A stretch of DNA of 45,539 nucleotides, from the NCBI GenBank assembly GCA_964461035.1, contig CAYWRI010000011.1, positions 1-45,539 of the forward strand. The letters run 5' to 3'. Each line of letters opens with the position of its first letter. Position 1 is the stretch's first letter. Below, in pieces: positions 17,939 through 25,009 of the stretch. Under the pieces are notes generated by a model. The model was not told the DNA's origin. It saw only the letters and a list, made by a program, of their open reading frames with translations, and did no database searches. Made by a program: the position numbers and the translations under genes. The DNA comes from CAYZNE01 sp964461035 (GTDB taxonomy: Archaea > Nanobdellota > Nanobdellia > Woesearchaeales > CAYZNE01).

Positions 17939-18736
17939 ATGAGAAATGAAAACATAGGAAAAATTTGTAAGAGAAATGAAATAGCCGAAGAAAGTTTTTA
18001 TAATTTTCAAACAAAAGAAGCAAAAAACATTTTAGAAGACAAAGTCCTCAAATGTATAAATATTAATGAAAATGACAAAGTTGTTATCTTTGCAGGACAT
18101 TATTATATTCCTAATCCGGAAACACCTTCAATAGTTTCAAAAAACAGCCAAAAAACATGGGAAACAGCATGCCAATATGTTTCTGAACTAAAAAATCAAG
18201 GAATAAAGGCATACTTAAGCTTGATGTTAAACGATGTAGAACTACCTCTCCAAGATAATATAAAAGCCAGAAAAATAATAAATCAGAACTTTGAATTTCC
18301 AGAAGAATTCAAAGACATCATGAGCATTTATGGACTCACAGAAACAGATTTGATTACACAATATAAAACTAAAACCAAAGTTGTTTTCAAAAAAGCAAAA
18401 AACTACAAGAATGGAAAACTATCCAAAATGAGATTTGTTAATGCGTTTTCACGTAAAGGACCAAATACATTCAGAAGAACATTTCCAGATACATATGATG
18501 AAGTAAAAAAAGAGTTTACAGCATGCCCAAAAGCAATAGCACAATACATTTTAGAATTAGATAGAAATGACTTTGATACAGTCCTATTTATCATTCCAGG
18601 ATGCACACAAGATAGTCTAAAGAAAGGACATAGTATTTTGCAAATCGCAATTAACAATGAGACACCCACAAAAGGAAGAACACCTGAAATAAAAGCATAT
18701 GCGTTATACCAAACAGGATGTTGTTATGATCCATAG
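17939..18736 (+). CDS. Conserved-looking hypothetical protein, Cys-rich C-terminus
   Basis: A 265-residue soluble protein of a family I do not recognise. The core alternates strands and helices like a Rossmann-type or nucleotide-binding fold: DKVVIFAGHYYIPNPETPSI, then a helix to SELKNQGIKAYLSLMLND, and near the end DFDTVLFIIPGCTQDSLKKG. The C-terminus ends ALYQTGCCYDP with two adjacent Cys. Together with Cys at the start (KICKRN, VLKCIN), TACPKAIAQ and IPGCTQ, these could bind metal. A basic middle segment (KTKTKVVFKKAKNYKNGKLS) may contact nucleic acid. It stands alone, divergent from the Lrp regulator and convergent with the next gene. ACTTAAAAGTGG at 17908-17919 is the best TATA candidate, about 26 bases upstream of the ATG. 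Confidence 0.7.
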   Translation: MRNENIGKICKRNEIAEESFYNFQTKEAKNILEDKVLKCININENDKVVIFAGHYYIPNPETPSIVSKNSQKTWETACQYVSELKNQGIKAYLSLMLNDVELPLQDNIKARKIINQNFEFPEEFKDIMSIYGLTETDLITQYKTKTKVVFKKAKNYKNGKLSKMRFVNAFSRKGPNTFRRTFPDTYDEVKKEFTACPKAIAQYILELDRNDFDTVLFIIPGCTQDSLKKGHSILQIAINNETPTKGRTPEIKAYALYQTGCCYDP

Positions 18737-18771
18737 ATTAAATATTTATTTTATCTAATCTACGACAAGAA

Positions 18772-19218
18772 TTACTTTTTTGATTTTTCTGATACTTCAT
18801 AGTATTCCTGAATTGCAGTTAAAAACTGAGTCGCTTTGCTAAAATCAAATTTATTAAGCTCAGTCTGATTATAATAATCAATAAATTCAGGCCGACTCTT
18901 ATCACCAATATAATCTTTTGATTCTAAAGTATTTAAAGAAATAGTTCCCACACTAGGAAGAGCAGCATGCACTAATTTATCAAGAAATTCATATATTCCT
19001 GATCTCACAGCAGCATTCATGTAGTCACCAATAGCTACTTCAGGAACTCTGAAATTAACTAATTCCTTTAACATATCCAAATACTGAGGCTTTTCTTCAG
19101 ATTGTTTTTTAGAGAAATCTATTATTTGCTTGGATGCAGATTTAATTAAAAATCTATCTTGTTCAGGCAAGTAAAGTAAAATTCCAGTATAAGTAATTCC
19201 ATTAGTAGCACAATTCAT
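18772..19218 (-). CDS. Hypothetical protein, 148 residues
   Basis: I do not recognise this protein. It has no signal peptide or membrane segment. It opens with a short strand-rich part (GITYTGILLYLPEQDRFLIK) and continues with helices, including a run with Glu/Asp at 45-95. It ends in EYYEVSEKSKK. It lies between the unknown gene at 17939 (convergent, 35 bases) and orc1/cdc6 (divergent, 209 bases), so it shares the intergenic region upstream of orc1. No clear TATA box was found; CCTAAATTAATG on the minus strand (about 19233-19244) is weak. Confidence 0.6.
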   Translation of the reverse strand: MNCATNGITYTGILLYLPEQDRFLIKSASKQIIDFSKKQSEEKPQYLDMLKELVNFRVPEVAIGDYMNAAVRSGIYEFLDKLVHAALPSVGTISLNTLESKDYIGDKSRPEFIDYYNQTELNKFDFSKATQFLTAIQEYYEVSEKSKK

Positions 19219-19397
19219 TTTTTAATCAACTTCATTAATTTAGGTAATCACCAGTTATTCTAAGTTATATTAACATGAAATAAATTCAATAAAAGTTAGA
19301 GTGGACTTTTTATTTATAAATCTTATCACTAAATAATGATTATTAAAAAATAGTTAAATAAATAATACTTGTGATAACTTTTGAACACTCAAAAAAA

Positions 19398-19406
19398 CTT
19401 ATAAAT
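19398..19406 (+). promoter_or_regulatory. TATA box that fixes the orc1/cdc6 start
   Basis: CTTATAAAT is centred 26 bases before the ATG at 19428. It lies downstream of the upstream in-frame GTG (19371), so the longer reading frame cannot be made from this promoter. Confidence 0.65.
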
Positions 19407-19427
19407 ATAATGCATATTGATAATTGT

Positions 19428-20477
19428 ATGGGATTGTTTGAAAATATGCTTAATTCTGAAGAATCATTAATTAAAGATGATACTGCATTAGACTATGAAT
19501 TCATACCTAAACTCATAAAATACAGGGAGAATGAACAACAACACATTGCAAGTTGTCTAAAACCCTTATTTCAGCAAAGATCAGGAAGAAATCTTTTGAT
19601 ATGCGGTTCACCAGGAATAGGAAAAACGGTTGCGGTTAAACATGTTTTACAAGAACTTGAAGAAGAAACAGATGAAATTGAAGTTTTCTTCATAAATTGT
19701 TGGCACCACAATACAACATATAAAATCCTTTTAGAAATTAGTAATTTATTTGGATATGTATTTACTCAAAATAAAAAAACAGTAGAATTATATAATCTCT
19801 TACAAGAAAAACTCAGTGCAACCCCCTGTGTTTTTGTATTTGATGAAATAGATAAAGTTGATGATACCGATTTTCTTTATTTCATATTAGAAAAGATAAT
19901 TAAAAAATCTATTTTTTTAATAACAAATTACAAATCATGGTTAGCAGACCTTGACATTAGAGTCAAATCAAGACTAATGGCGGAAATTCTAGAATTTAAA
20001 GAATATACTTCTGCTGAAACAAAAGGAATTCTTGATTGGAGAAAAGATTATGCTTTTGCTAAAAATGTTTGGGAATTAGATGCATTCTCTCTTGTTGCAA
20101 AAAAAACATATTCTCTTGGAGACATAAGAGCAGGACTTTTTTTGCTTAAAGAATCTGCATTAATTGCAGAAGAAAGTTTATCTAAAAAAATTATTAAAAA
20201 ACATGTTGAAACATCAATAGAAAAATTAGATAAATTTACAATAAAAAATTCAGAATCATTAGATAAAGAATCTAAAAACATTTTTGAAATAATAAAACAA
20301 CATTCAAATACAAAAATTGGAGAGTTATTTAAAATTTATCAGGATAACACAGGAAGTTTATCTTATAAGAGTTTTCAAAGAAGAATTGCTAAACTTGACG
20401 AAGGTAAATTTATTTCTATTGCAAAGCAAACTGGTGCAGGTGGAAATACCACAATAATAAAATTAAGACATAACTAA
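19428..20477 (+). CDS. cdc6: Orc1/Cdc6-type replication initiator ATPase
   Basis: A 349-residue AAA+ protein. The opening LDYEFIPKLIKYRENEQQHI matches the archaeal Orc1/Cdc6 signature (family: LxxxYxPxxLPHRExE). Walker A is GSPGIGKT (residues 60-67) and Walker B is FVFDEID (136-142). Sensor 1 is LITNYKSW and the sensor-2-like arginine segment is YSLGDIRAGLFLLKESA. The last roughly 70 residues form a winged helix (YKSFQRRIAKLDEGKFISIA, then a beta wing). It should recognise the replication origin and load MCM. Length is slightly short (typical 380-420). In many archaea the origin lies beside this gene. I saw no convincing origin-recognition boxes in the flanks. The start choice rests on the TATA box at 19398-19406. 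The gene is monocistronic. Confidence 0.93.
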   Translation: MGLFENMLNSEESLIKDDTALDYEFIPKLIKYRENEQQHIASCLKPLFQQRSGRNLLICGSPGIGKTVAVKHVLQELEEETDEIEVFFINCWHHNTTYKILLEISNLFGYVFTQNKKTVELYNLLQEKLSATPCVFVFDEIDKVDDTDFLYFILEKIIKKSIFLITNYKSWLADLDIRVKSRLMAEILEFKEYTSAETKGILDWRKDYAFAKNVWELDAFSLVAKKTYSLGDIRAGLFLLKESALIAEESLSKKIIKKHVETSIEKLDKFTIKNSESLDKESKNIFEIIKQHSNTKIGELFKIYQDNTGSLSYKSFQRRIAKLDEGKFISIAKQTGAGGNTTIIKLRHN

Positions 20478-20522
20478 TCCAGTATACAAAAACCCCCTCT
20501 AATCTAGTTAGTTTTTTAAATA

Positions 20523-20540
20523 AAGAGATACTTATCTCTT
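20523..20540. promoter_or_regulatory. Perfect 8-bp inverted repeat between orc1 and the small winged-helix gene
   Basis: AAGAGATA-CT-TATCTCTT reads the same on both strands. It lies about 20 bases upstream of the TATA box for the gene at 20588, where a repressor or activator could bind. As RNA it could instead form a 7-bp stem with a four-base loop behind orc1. Confidence 0.45.
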
Positions 20541-20558
20541 CTTAAGTATAGACAAATG

Positions 20559-20568
20559 TATATTTAAT
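20559..20568 (+). promoter_or_regulatory. TATA box of small winged-helix gene
   Basis: GTATATTTAA is centred about 25 bases before the ATG at 20588. It favours that ATG over the in-frame GTG at 20579. Confidence 0.55.
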
Positions 20569-20587
20569 TTACATTCACGTGGTTATT

Positions 20588-20866
20588 ATGGCAGTTGATA
20601 GATTAGACTTTGATGAAATAATGAGAATCCAAAATTTAATGGCCGCACATATAGCGCAAGAATCTGAAGTAGATATCAAACTAAAGATTATAGAAGTTGT
20701 TCAAAGTTTACTTGGACAGAATAAGAAATTTATTCAAATAGAGGAAGTTATTGTTGAAGCAGGTTATGATAATATAGATGAAAATACAGTGATTGATGTT
20801 CTTGATCAACTTCACAAAGATAAAATGATTTCAATGATTGAAGGCAGAATACGAATGAATTATTAA
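20588..20866 (+). CDS. Small protein with winged-helix-like C-terminus
   Basis: A 92-residue soluble protein. The first 35 residues are a helix (FDEIMRIQNLMAAHIAQESE). The remainder, IKLKIIEVVQSLLGQNKKFI, then a helix with DENTVIDVLDQLHKDKMISM and a final IEGRIRMNY strand pair, has the helix-helix-wing order of a winged helix like that at the C-terminus of MCM or in small archaeal regulators. DNA binding is therefore inferred. It stands just downstream of orc1/cdc6 with its own promoter, and the inverted repeat at 20523-20540 lies before the TATA box. It might be a replication-linked or general small regulator. I do not recognise a named family. Confidence 0.65.
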   Translation: MAVDRLDFDEIMRIQNLMAAHIAQESEVDIKLKIIEVVQSLLGQNKKFIQIEEVIVEAGYDNIDENTVIDVLDQLHKDKMISMIEGRIRMNY

Positions 20867-20926
20867 AACCAAATTATTTCTCAGATTTAAAAAAAGAAAA
20901 AAATAAGAAAAATTCTTTCTAAAATT

Positions 20927-21019
20927 TTATCCAACACAAAGAACAAAGTTTACAGGAATTAAATAAGTTTCATCATTAACCATAACACCAAAATTGTTGA
21001 TATTTTGAATACTAACCAC
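20927..21019 (-). CDS. Candidate 30-residue microprotein gene (or small RNA)
   Basis: A short frame from GTG 21019 to TAA, encoding 30 residues that start MVSIQNINNFGV and contain NDETYLIPVNF. Three independent signals support a transcript: a minus-strand TATA-like TATATAAATG centred 30 bases upstream (the same AT stretch serves the rightward gene), a stop, and directly after it U-rich runs on the minus strand (complement of 20891-20920) typical of archaeal termination. The peptide composition looks coding. It could equally be the tail of a decayed gene or a non-coding RNA. Confidence 0.35.
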   Translation of the reverse strand: MVSIQNINNFGVMVNDETYLIPVNFVLCVG

Positions 21020-21043
21020 TTACTAGTAACTACAAAATGCAAA

Positions 21044-21056
21044 CATTTATATAATA
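21044..21056. promoter_or_regulatory. Bidirectional TATA region
   Basis: CATTTATATAATA is centred 28 bases before the ATG at 21077. Read on the other strand it is about 30 bases before the GTG at 21019. It favours ATG 21077 over the in-frame TTG at 21005, which would lie upstream of the promoter. Confidence 0.55.
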
Positions 21057-21076
21057 TAGACTTGTGCATATATATT

Positions 21077-22948
21077 ATGGGTAAAAAACTAGGAAAAACT
21101 ATTAATTCTTTAAGCGCGATTGGTAAGACAATAGTATTCCCATTTAAACTCTATTGGAATACTAAGCATAAAGATATTATTGATAGAGTCGCTACAATTG
21201 GAGCAACCACGGCAGGACTATCTCATTTAGTTAATCAATATTTTAATTTTAATGAATCTGATCCTAGTTTTTTAGGTTTTTTTAAAGGAGCAGTTTTTGC
21301 TGCCTCTACAGTGGGTTTAACTTATGTATTGACTAAAGGATATAAAAAAACACGGGAACTTATTAGTGAGATAGATGAGAAAAAAATTAAAAATTATATA
21401 AAATCAGCTTATCTCGGAACTACTATTACCGCTGAATTAATGCTGCTTGAATCATTTAAGACTTCTTTTGATAAACCTATAAATTTTGAATTTATAAAAG
21501 AGTCATATTCTAGTTTGCCTGAATATGTTGGTCTAGGCTTAGTATCTTTTGGATTAGCAAAAGGATTAGAATGGACTTTAAATAAAACTGAGTCATCAGG
21601 TTCTAATTCTGATCTTGTAAAAAAAATAGGTAGAACTATGTTGCCAGTAACTCTTTCAATTGCATCAGGAATAGCTTTGTTAAACACGTATACCGCTATA
21701 AATCTAAATATACCTAAAATAAATTTAAAGCCAGCAATTGAATATGTTAAAAATTCTGCTAATTCAATAGGTGATTCAATAGTTAATCTTTTTGACAAAG
21801 AAGATGTCAATAGTAATAGAAATTTTTATGTTTTTATGCAGAGTTATAATAATGAAGATAATATTGATAAAGTTTTAGATAATGCAGATAATGTTGTTCT
21901 TCATAGATATGATTTTACAAGAAGAAGTAAAGATAATTCTGAATTAATTTTTAAGAAAAGGGCAATTGCAAATGACATATTCGCTGCTGCTACTGATGAA
22001 GAAGGTAAAGTTAATATTAATTTTATAGAAATGTATAGTGCATTTGGTAAAAATAAAGTAAATCTAATAATGAATAATTCTGACAAGTATGCAAGTGAGA
22101 TAATTTCAAGATTTGATTCTGATAGATTTTCAGGTATAATGATAGATTTTGAATCTATAAAAGCAGGTTCTTCAGATAGTGATAATCTTGTTAATTTTAT
22201 GAAAGTTTTAAGATCTAAATTAGATGAACTTTCAGCAAGTAAAAATAAGGATTATTCTCTAGGAATAGCAGTTAGTCCAAGATTCAAAGGAAGTGAAAAA
22301 TATGGTTATCCTCATCATGGATTTTATGATTATGAATCTTTAGATGAATATGTTGATAATTTTGTTTTAATGGGTTATGATTTTAATGTTCCTAATGCAG
22401 GACCAAGTATACCTGAAGATAAGATTGATGATATTTTAAGATATGCAATTGATCATATTGACGACCCTAATGAAATAATTATTGCTTTTGCAGCATATGG
22501 CCGGGTTTTTGATGAACATGGTAAGGCAATAAAATCTAATGCGTTAAGTGAAAAATATAATTATAAATATGTTAAGGGTGTTACTTTTAAAAAATATATT
22601 AACGGAGAACTTTGCACAATAAGAAAGAAAGATGGTAGGCGTACTTATGCACAAACACCTGAAGGTCATAGAAACAAACTTAGTGCCGTTGACAAATTTA
22701 ATAAATCTCAAATTGAAGATAGAATTAATAATCAACTTGATAATGGAAAACCGATAGGAAATCTTGAAAATAGTGTTGATATTGTTACAAATGTAGCTTT
22801 ATGGAGAGCATCTCATGCGGGTGATTCTAGTATAAAAAAATATAAGGATTGGGTAACTGTCGAAATTAATTATAAAAATTTAACTGCCACTGTTAAATCT
22901 GATAGAGCTACCGCGGATTCTACCAATATAAGCTCGTCAAGTAACTAA
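21077..22948 (+). CDS. Membrane-anchored GH18-like (chitinase/YaaH-type) protein
   Basis: A 623-residue protein. Residues about 35-210 carry four likely membrane segments (near 38-55, 70-87, 108-125 plus 150-165, and 187-208). Residues 248-610 form a TIM-barrel-like domain of glycoside hydrolase family 18: FYVFMQSYNNE at the first strand, FSGIMIDFESI at 352-361 with the family's D-x-E ending (Asp357, Glu359 the likely acid), SLGIAVSPRF, and FVLMGYDF at 429-436 (family: M-x-Y-D). Sporulation YaaH/SleL enzymes share the G-x-x-I-D-F-E form. The GH18 part would act outside the cell on N-acetylhexosamine polymers, possibly host or neighbour cell-wall glycans. The fused multi-pass N-terminus is unusual. 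The start is set by the TATA box at 21044-21056. The tail is Ser-rich. Confidence 0.75.
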   Translation: MGKKLGKTINSLSAIGKTIVFPFKLYWNTKHKDIIDRVATIGATTAGLSHLVNQYFNFNESDPSFLGFFKGAVFAASTVGLTYVLTKGYKKTRELISEIDEKKIKNYIKSAYLGTTITAELMLLESFKTSFDKPINFEFIKESYSSLPEYVGLGLVSFGLAKGLEWTLNKTESSGSNSDLVKKIGRTMLPVTLSIASGIALLNTYTAINLNIPKINLKPAIEYVKNSANSIGDSIVNLFDKEDVNSNRNFYVFMQSYNNEDNIDKVLDNADNVVLHRYDFTRRSKDNSELIFKKRAIANDIFAAATDEEGKVNINFIEMYSAFGKNKVNLIMNNSDKYASEIISRFDSDRFSGIMIDFESIKAGSSDSDNLVNFMKVLRSKLDELSASKNKDYSLGIAVSPRFKGSEKYGYPHHGFYDYESLDEYVDNFVLMGYDFNVPNAGPSIPEDKIDDILRYAIDHIDDPNEIIIAFAAYGRVFDEHGKAIKSNALSEKYNYKYVKGVTFKKYINGELCTIRKKDGRRTYAQTPEGHRNKLSAVDKFNKSQIEDRINNQLDNGKPIGNLENSVDIVTNVALWRASHAGDSSIKKYKDWVTVEINYKNLTATVKSDRATADSTNISSSSN

Positions 22949-23082
22949 TTTCCAGCATACACTTCTGTATCCTAATCTAATTAATTTTATAAAGCTATGC
23001 TCTCTTGAATTATAACACGCCAACACAAAAATTAGGTATCACTCCAATATAAGATAAAATAGGCACATAATTAATAAATACA

Positions 23083-23092
23083 TTTTTAAATA
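23083..23092 (+). promoter_or_regulatory. TATA box of rpl34e-rpl14e operon
   Basis: TTTTTAAATA is centred 26 bases before the rpl34e ATG at 23114. Confidence 0.6.
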
Positions 23093-23113
23093 AATCGAGG
23101 TTTCTCAAACATT

Positions 23114-23389
23114 ATGGTTTCAGGAAGATATAAATCAAGAAGTATGAGAAGAGTTGCAATTACAACTCCTAATGGTACTAATAAAATTGCATATAGGCCA
23201 AAAAAGCCAAAACAGGCTCATTGCGGTCAATGTGGTGCAAAACTTAGTGGTGTTCCTAGAGCAAGAAAATCAGAAATAACTAATATGCCTAAAACTGCAA
23301 AAAGACCTGAAAGACCTTTTGGCGGTGTCCTATGTACTAAATGTATGAGACTTGAAATAAAGAAAAAGGCAAATAATCTAAAATTATAA
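23114..23389 (+). CDS. rpl34e: Ribosomal protein L34e (eL34)
   Basis: A 91-residue ribosomal protein of the archaeal/eukaryotic large subunit. It has the family opening MVSGRYKSRSMRRV and the P-x-G-x-x-x-I-x-Y-R stretch (TPNGTNKIAYRPKK). A Cys4 zinc site is formed by HCGQCGAKLSG and LCTKCMRLEI. The PERPFGGVLC block before the second Cys pair is typical. It is the first gene of a two-gene unit with rpl14e, 57 bases apart. In many archaea a cytidylate kinase gene lies between these two; it is missing here. Confidence 0.95.
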   Translation: MVSGRYKSRSMRRVAITTPNGTNKIAYRPKKPKQAHCGQCGAKLSGVPRARKSEITNMPKTAKRPERPFGGVLCTKCMRLEIKKKANNLKL

Positions 23390-23445
23390 TCATATCCTGG
23401 GTAGTTTGGCGACATCTACTATTCTAAAGGGATGGGAGGAAGAAA

Positions 23446-23892
23446 ATGTTTGAAAAAGGAAGAGTATGTATGAAATTAGCTGGCAGAGATGCTGGACAAA
23501 TCTGTATTGTTATTAAAAAAGTTGATAGTACTTTTGTAATGATAGATGGTCAAACAAGACGAAGAAAATGCAATATAAAACACTTAGAACCCTTAGATAA
23601 AACTTTTGATGTTAATGATGATGCAACTCATGACGAGATAAAAGAGATTTTTAAGAAGATGAATATTGAATTAAAAGATAAAAAATCTAAAAATACAAAA
23701 CCTCGTCAAAAGAAACAACATAAACAGAAAGAAAAACCTGTTAAAAAAGAAGCAACTCCAAAAAAGAAAACAGAAGCAAATAAAAAACCAAAAGCAACTG
23801 TTAAAAAAGACTCTGCTTCAAAACCTGTTATTTCTAAACCAAAATCAGAAGTTACATCTGATACTAAATCAACTGTTGATAAAAAAGATTAA
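23446..23892 (+). CDS. rpl14e: Ribosomal protein L14e (eL14) with long Lys-rich tail
   Basis: A 148-residue protein. Residues 1-80 are the eL14 KOW/SH3-like domain (FEKGRVCMKLAGRDAGQICI; DGQTRRRKCNIKHLEPLD). Archaeal L14e is usually about 75-95 residues. Here about 65 extra residues follow, rich in Lys, Pro and Thr (KPRQKKQHKQKEKPVKK and similar), like the tails of histone-like or eukaryotic eL14 proteins. They probably contact rRNA or nucleic acids. A strong ribosome binding site GGGAGGA lies 9 bases before the ATG, fitting an internal operon gene. A T-rich stretch directly follows the stop and probably ends the operon. Confidence 0.92.
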   Translation: MFEKGRVCMKLAGRDAGQICIVIKKVDSTFVMIDGQTRRRKCNIKHLEPLDKTFDVNDDATHDEIKEIFKKMNIELKDKKSKNTKPRQKKQHKQKEKPVKKEATPKKKTEANKKPKATVKKDSASKPVISKPKSEVTSDTKSTVDKKD

Positions 23893-23908
23893 TTTTTTTA
23901 CTTTTTTA
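23891..23908 (+). terminator. T-rich terminator after rpl14e
   Basis: Two runs of seven and six T directly after the rpl14e stop match the U-tract terminators of archaea. It lies between convergent genes. Confidence 0.4.
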
Positions 23909-23912
23909 AATA

Positions 23913-24689
23913 TTAGAAATTCTCTTCTACAAACTTTTGCATGGCCATACACGTAATTAAATTAATATAATCATACAATTTATTAGTTTCTGCTTCGTCA
24001 GGACTTATATAAGCACTTGGCATCGACATTTCTAAACCAACATATTCTTGTAAAGTAAATATTCCTAAGTCTGGAGTAGAAGATCCATATATCTTATCAA
24101 CTTGTTCTACATTATTTTGACTCATTGAAAGTATTAAAGATATTTTAGGATTATAAGTTGTTTGCTTTCTGAATTTTCCTTCAGCCGTTTTAAAATATAT
24201 TTCTTGCAAATACATATCCCTATGTTTAGCTTCTAAATTAGCTTCTAATCGTCTAGTCAATTTTAAAGCAAGATATATTTCTGATTTAGATAACTTATGT
24301 TGATTCAAATCATTTATATCATATTTTAAAGCAGTCCGAATAAATTCAGTTTTTTTTAAATCTGGTGAATTAAGAAGAATACTTAATTCTTTAATTATCC
24401 CATACTGTTTTTGCATATTTTCTAAAAATAAATCTCCTTTAGCTTCTTGATATTTTATTGCATGATCTATGAAAAATAGTGCAGTTTCAACATTAAATTT
24501 TTTTACATCACTCCACACTTCCTCAGTATTACTGCCACTTGAAGAAATAATTAATTCAGGATTAGTTGGATCATCTAATTCAGGGTAATTTGCTTCTAAA
24601 TAGGTTTTTGCAATGGTTTCAGCTAAAGGACTTCTACCATTATTTGCAGTACAAACAAATTCTATATGTTTAACATTTTTTTTAGGCAT
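23913..24689 (-). CDS. Low-molecular-weight protein-tyrosine-phosphatase-like protein, enlarged and with altered Asp loop
   Basis: A 258-residue protein. Its N-terminus EFVCTANNGRSPLAE carries the C-x5-R phosphate-binding loop of LMW phosphatases and arsenate reductases (Cys13, Arg19, with Asn and Ser-Pro as in the family). The C-terminal third resembles the end of that fold (PDLGIFTLQEYVG, then YDYINLI). The family's Asp-Pro-Tyr loop, whose Asp is the general acid, reads PSAYISPDE here, so activity may differ. Between these parts about 130 extra residues, mostly helical and charged, are inserted (about 45-175). LMW phosphatases are normally about 150 residues. The gene is single, with minus-strand ACATTTAAATAA at 24711-24722 as TATA box about 27 bases upstream. 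It is convergent with rpl14e. Confidence 0.75.
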   Translation of the reverse strand: MPKKNVKHIEFVCTANNGRSPLAETIAKTYLEANYPELDDPTNPELIISSSGSNTEEVWSDVKKFNVETALFFIDHAIKYQEAKGDLFLENMQKQYGIIKELSILLNSPDLKKTEFIRTALKYDINDLNQHKLSKSEIYLALKLTRRLEANLEAKHRDMYLQEIYFKTAEGKFRKQTTYNPKISLILSMSQNNVEQVDKIYGSSTPDLGIFTLQEYVGLEMSMPSAYISPDEAETNKLYDYINLITCMAMQKFVEENF

Positions 24690-24710
24690 AGACTTTAGGA
24701 TTTGACCAGA

Positions 24711-24722
24711 TTATTTAAATGT
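24711..24722 (-). promoter_or_regulatory. TATA box of LMW-phosphatase-like gene
   Basis: The minus strand reads ACATTTAAATAA, centred about 27 bases before the ATG at 24689. Confidence 0.5.
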
Positions 24723-24833
24723 GTCTAATTAGTAAAGATTTTCCACATCATTATATGCTGCTTTTGTGAAATTAATGTTTTTTCAGAAACCAATAAGTAG
24801 TAATTCTGGAAAAATCATTTATAAGGGTTATGG

Positions 24834-24849
24834 ATTATGAATTCATAAT
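24834..24849. promoter_or_regulatory. Perfect 16-bp palindrome upstream of candidate sRNA promoter
   Basis: ATTATGAATTCATAAT is its own reverse complement. It ends three bases before the TATA box at 24852-24859. It is followed by another inverted repeat, AAGATTA-AAA-TAATCTT (24858-24874), lying between that TATA box and the predicted transcription start. Together they look like a double operator. Confidence 0.5.
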
Positions 24850-24851
24850 TG

Positions 24852-24859
24852 CTTTATAA
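24852..24859 (+). promoter_or_regulatory. TATA box of candidate small RNA
   Basis: CTTTATAA predicts a transcription start near 24878-24882, directly before the stem-loop at 24883-24929. Confidence 0.5.
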
Positions 24860-24877
24860 GATTAAAATAATCTTTAT

Positions 24878-24944
24878 GCTAGAAACACAACAACTCCTCA
24901 AAAACTCTCCTAAAACCTCCGTTGTGTTTTATTTCCTTTCTCTT
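24878..24944 (+). ncRNA. Candidate small RNA with C-rich anti-Shine-Dalgarno-like loop
   Basis: A perfect 9-bp stem, AAACACAAC (24883-24891) with GTTGTGTTT (24921-24929), encloses a 29-base loop that contains CUCC three times (ACUCCUC, CUCUCC, ACCUCC). CCUCC is the core of the archaeal 16S anti-Shine-Dalgarno, so the loop could pair with GGAGG ribosome binding sites. It has its own TATA box (24852-24859) with a palindrome before it, and a U/C-rich stretch (24927-24944) follows the stem as a possible terminator. corA, downstream, has a separate TATA box. It might instead be a leader of corA. No known family was recognised. Confidence 0.4.
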
Positions 24945-24979
24945 ATTAATATTCAAATAAGAACTTCCTCAAGAATAAG

Positions 24980-24989
24980 TTTTTAAATG
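24980..24989 (+). promoter_or_regulatory. TATA box of corA
   Basis: TTTTTAAATG is centred about 25 bases before the ATG at 25010, giving corA its own leaderless promoter. Confidence 0.55.
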
Positions 24990-25009
24990 AGATTATTTTT
25001 TTAGGATAA

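Noticed and set aside
20478..20500. Possible origin-recognition box (CCAGTATACAAAAACCCCC)
   Set aside because: The G-string is in the wrong orientation and there is no second copy nearby.
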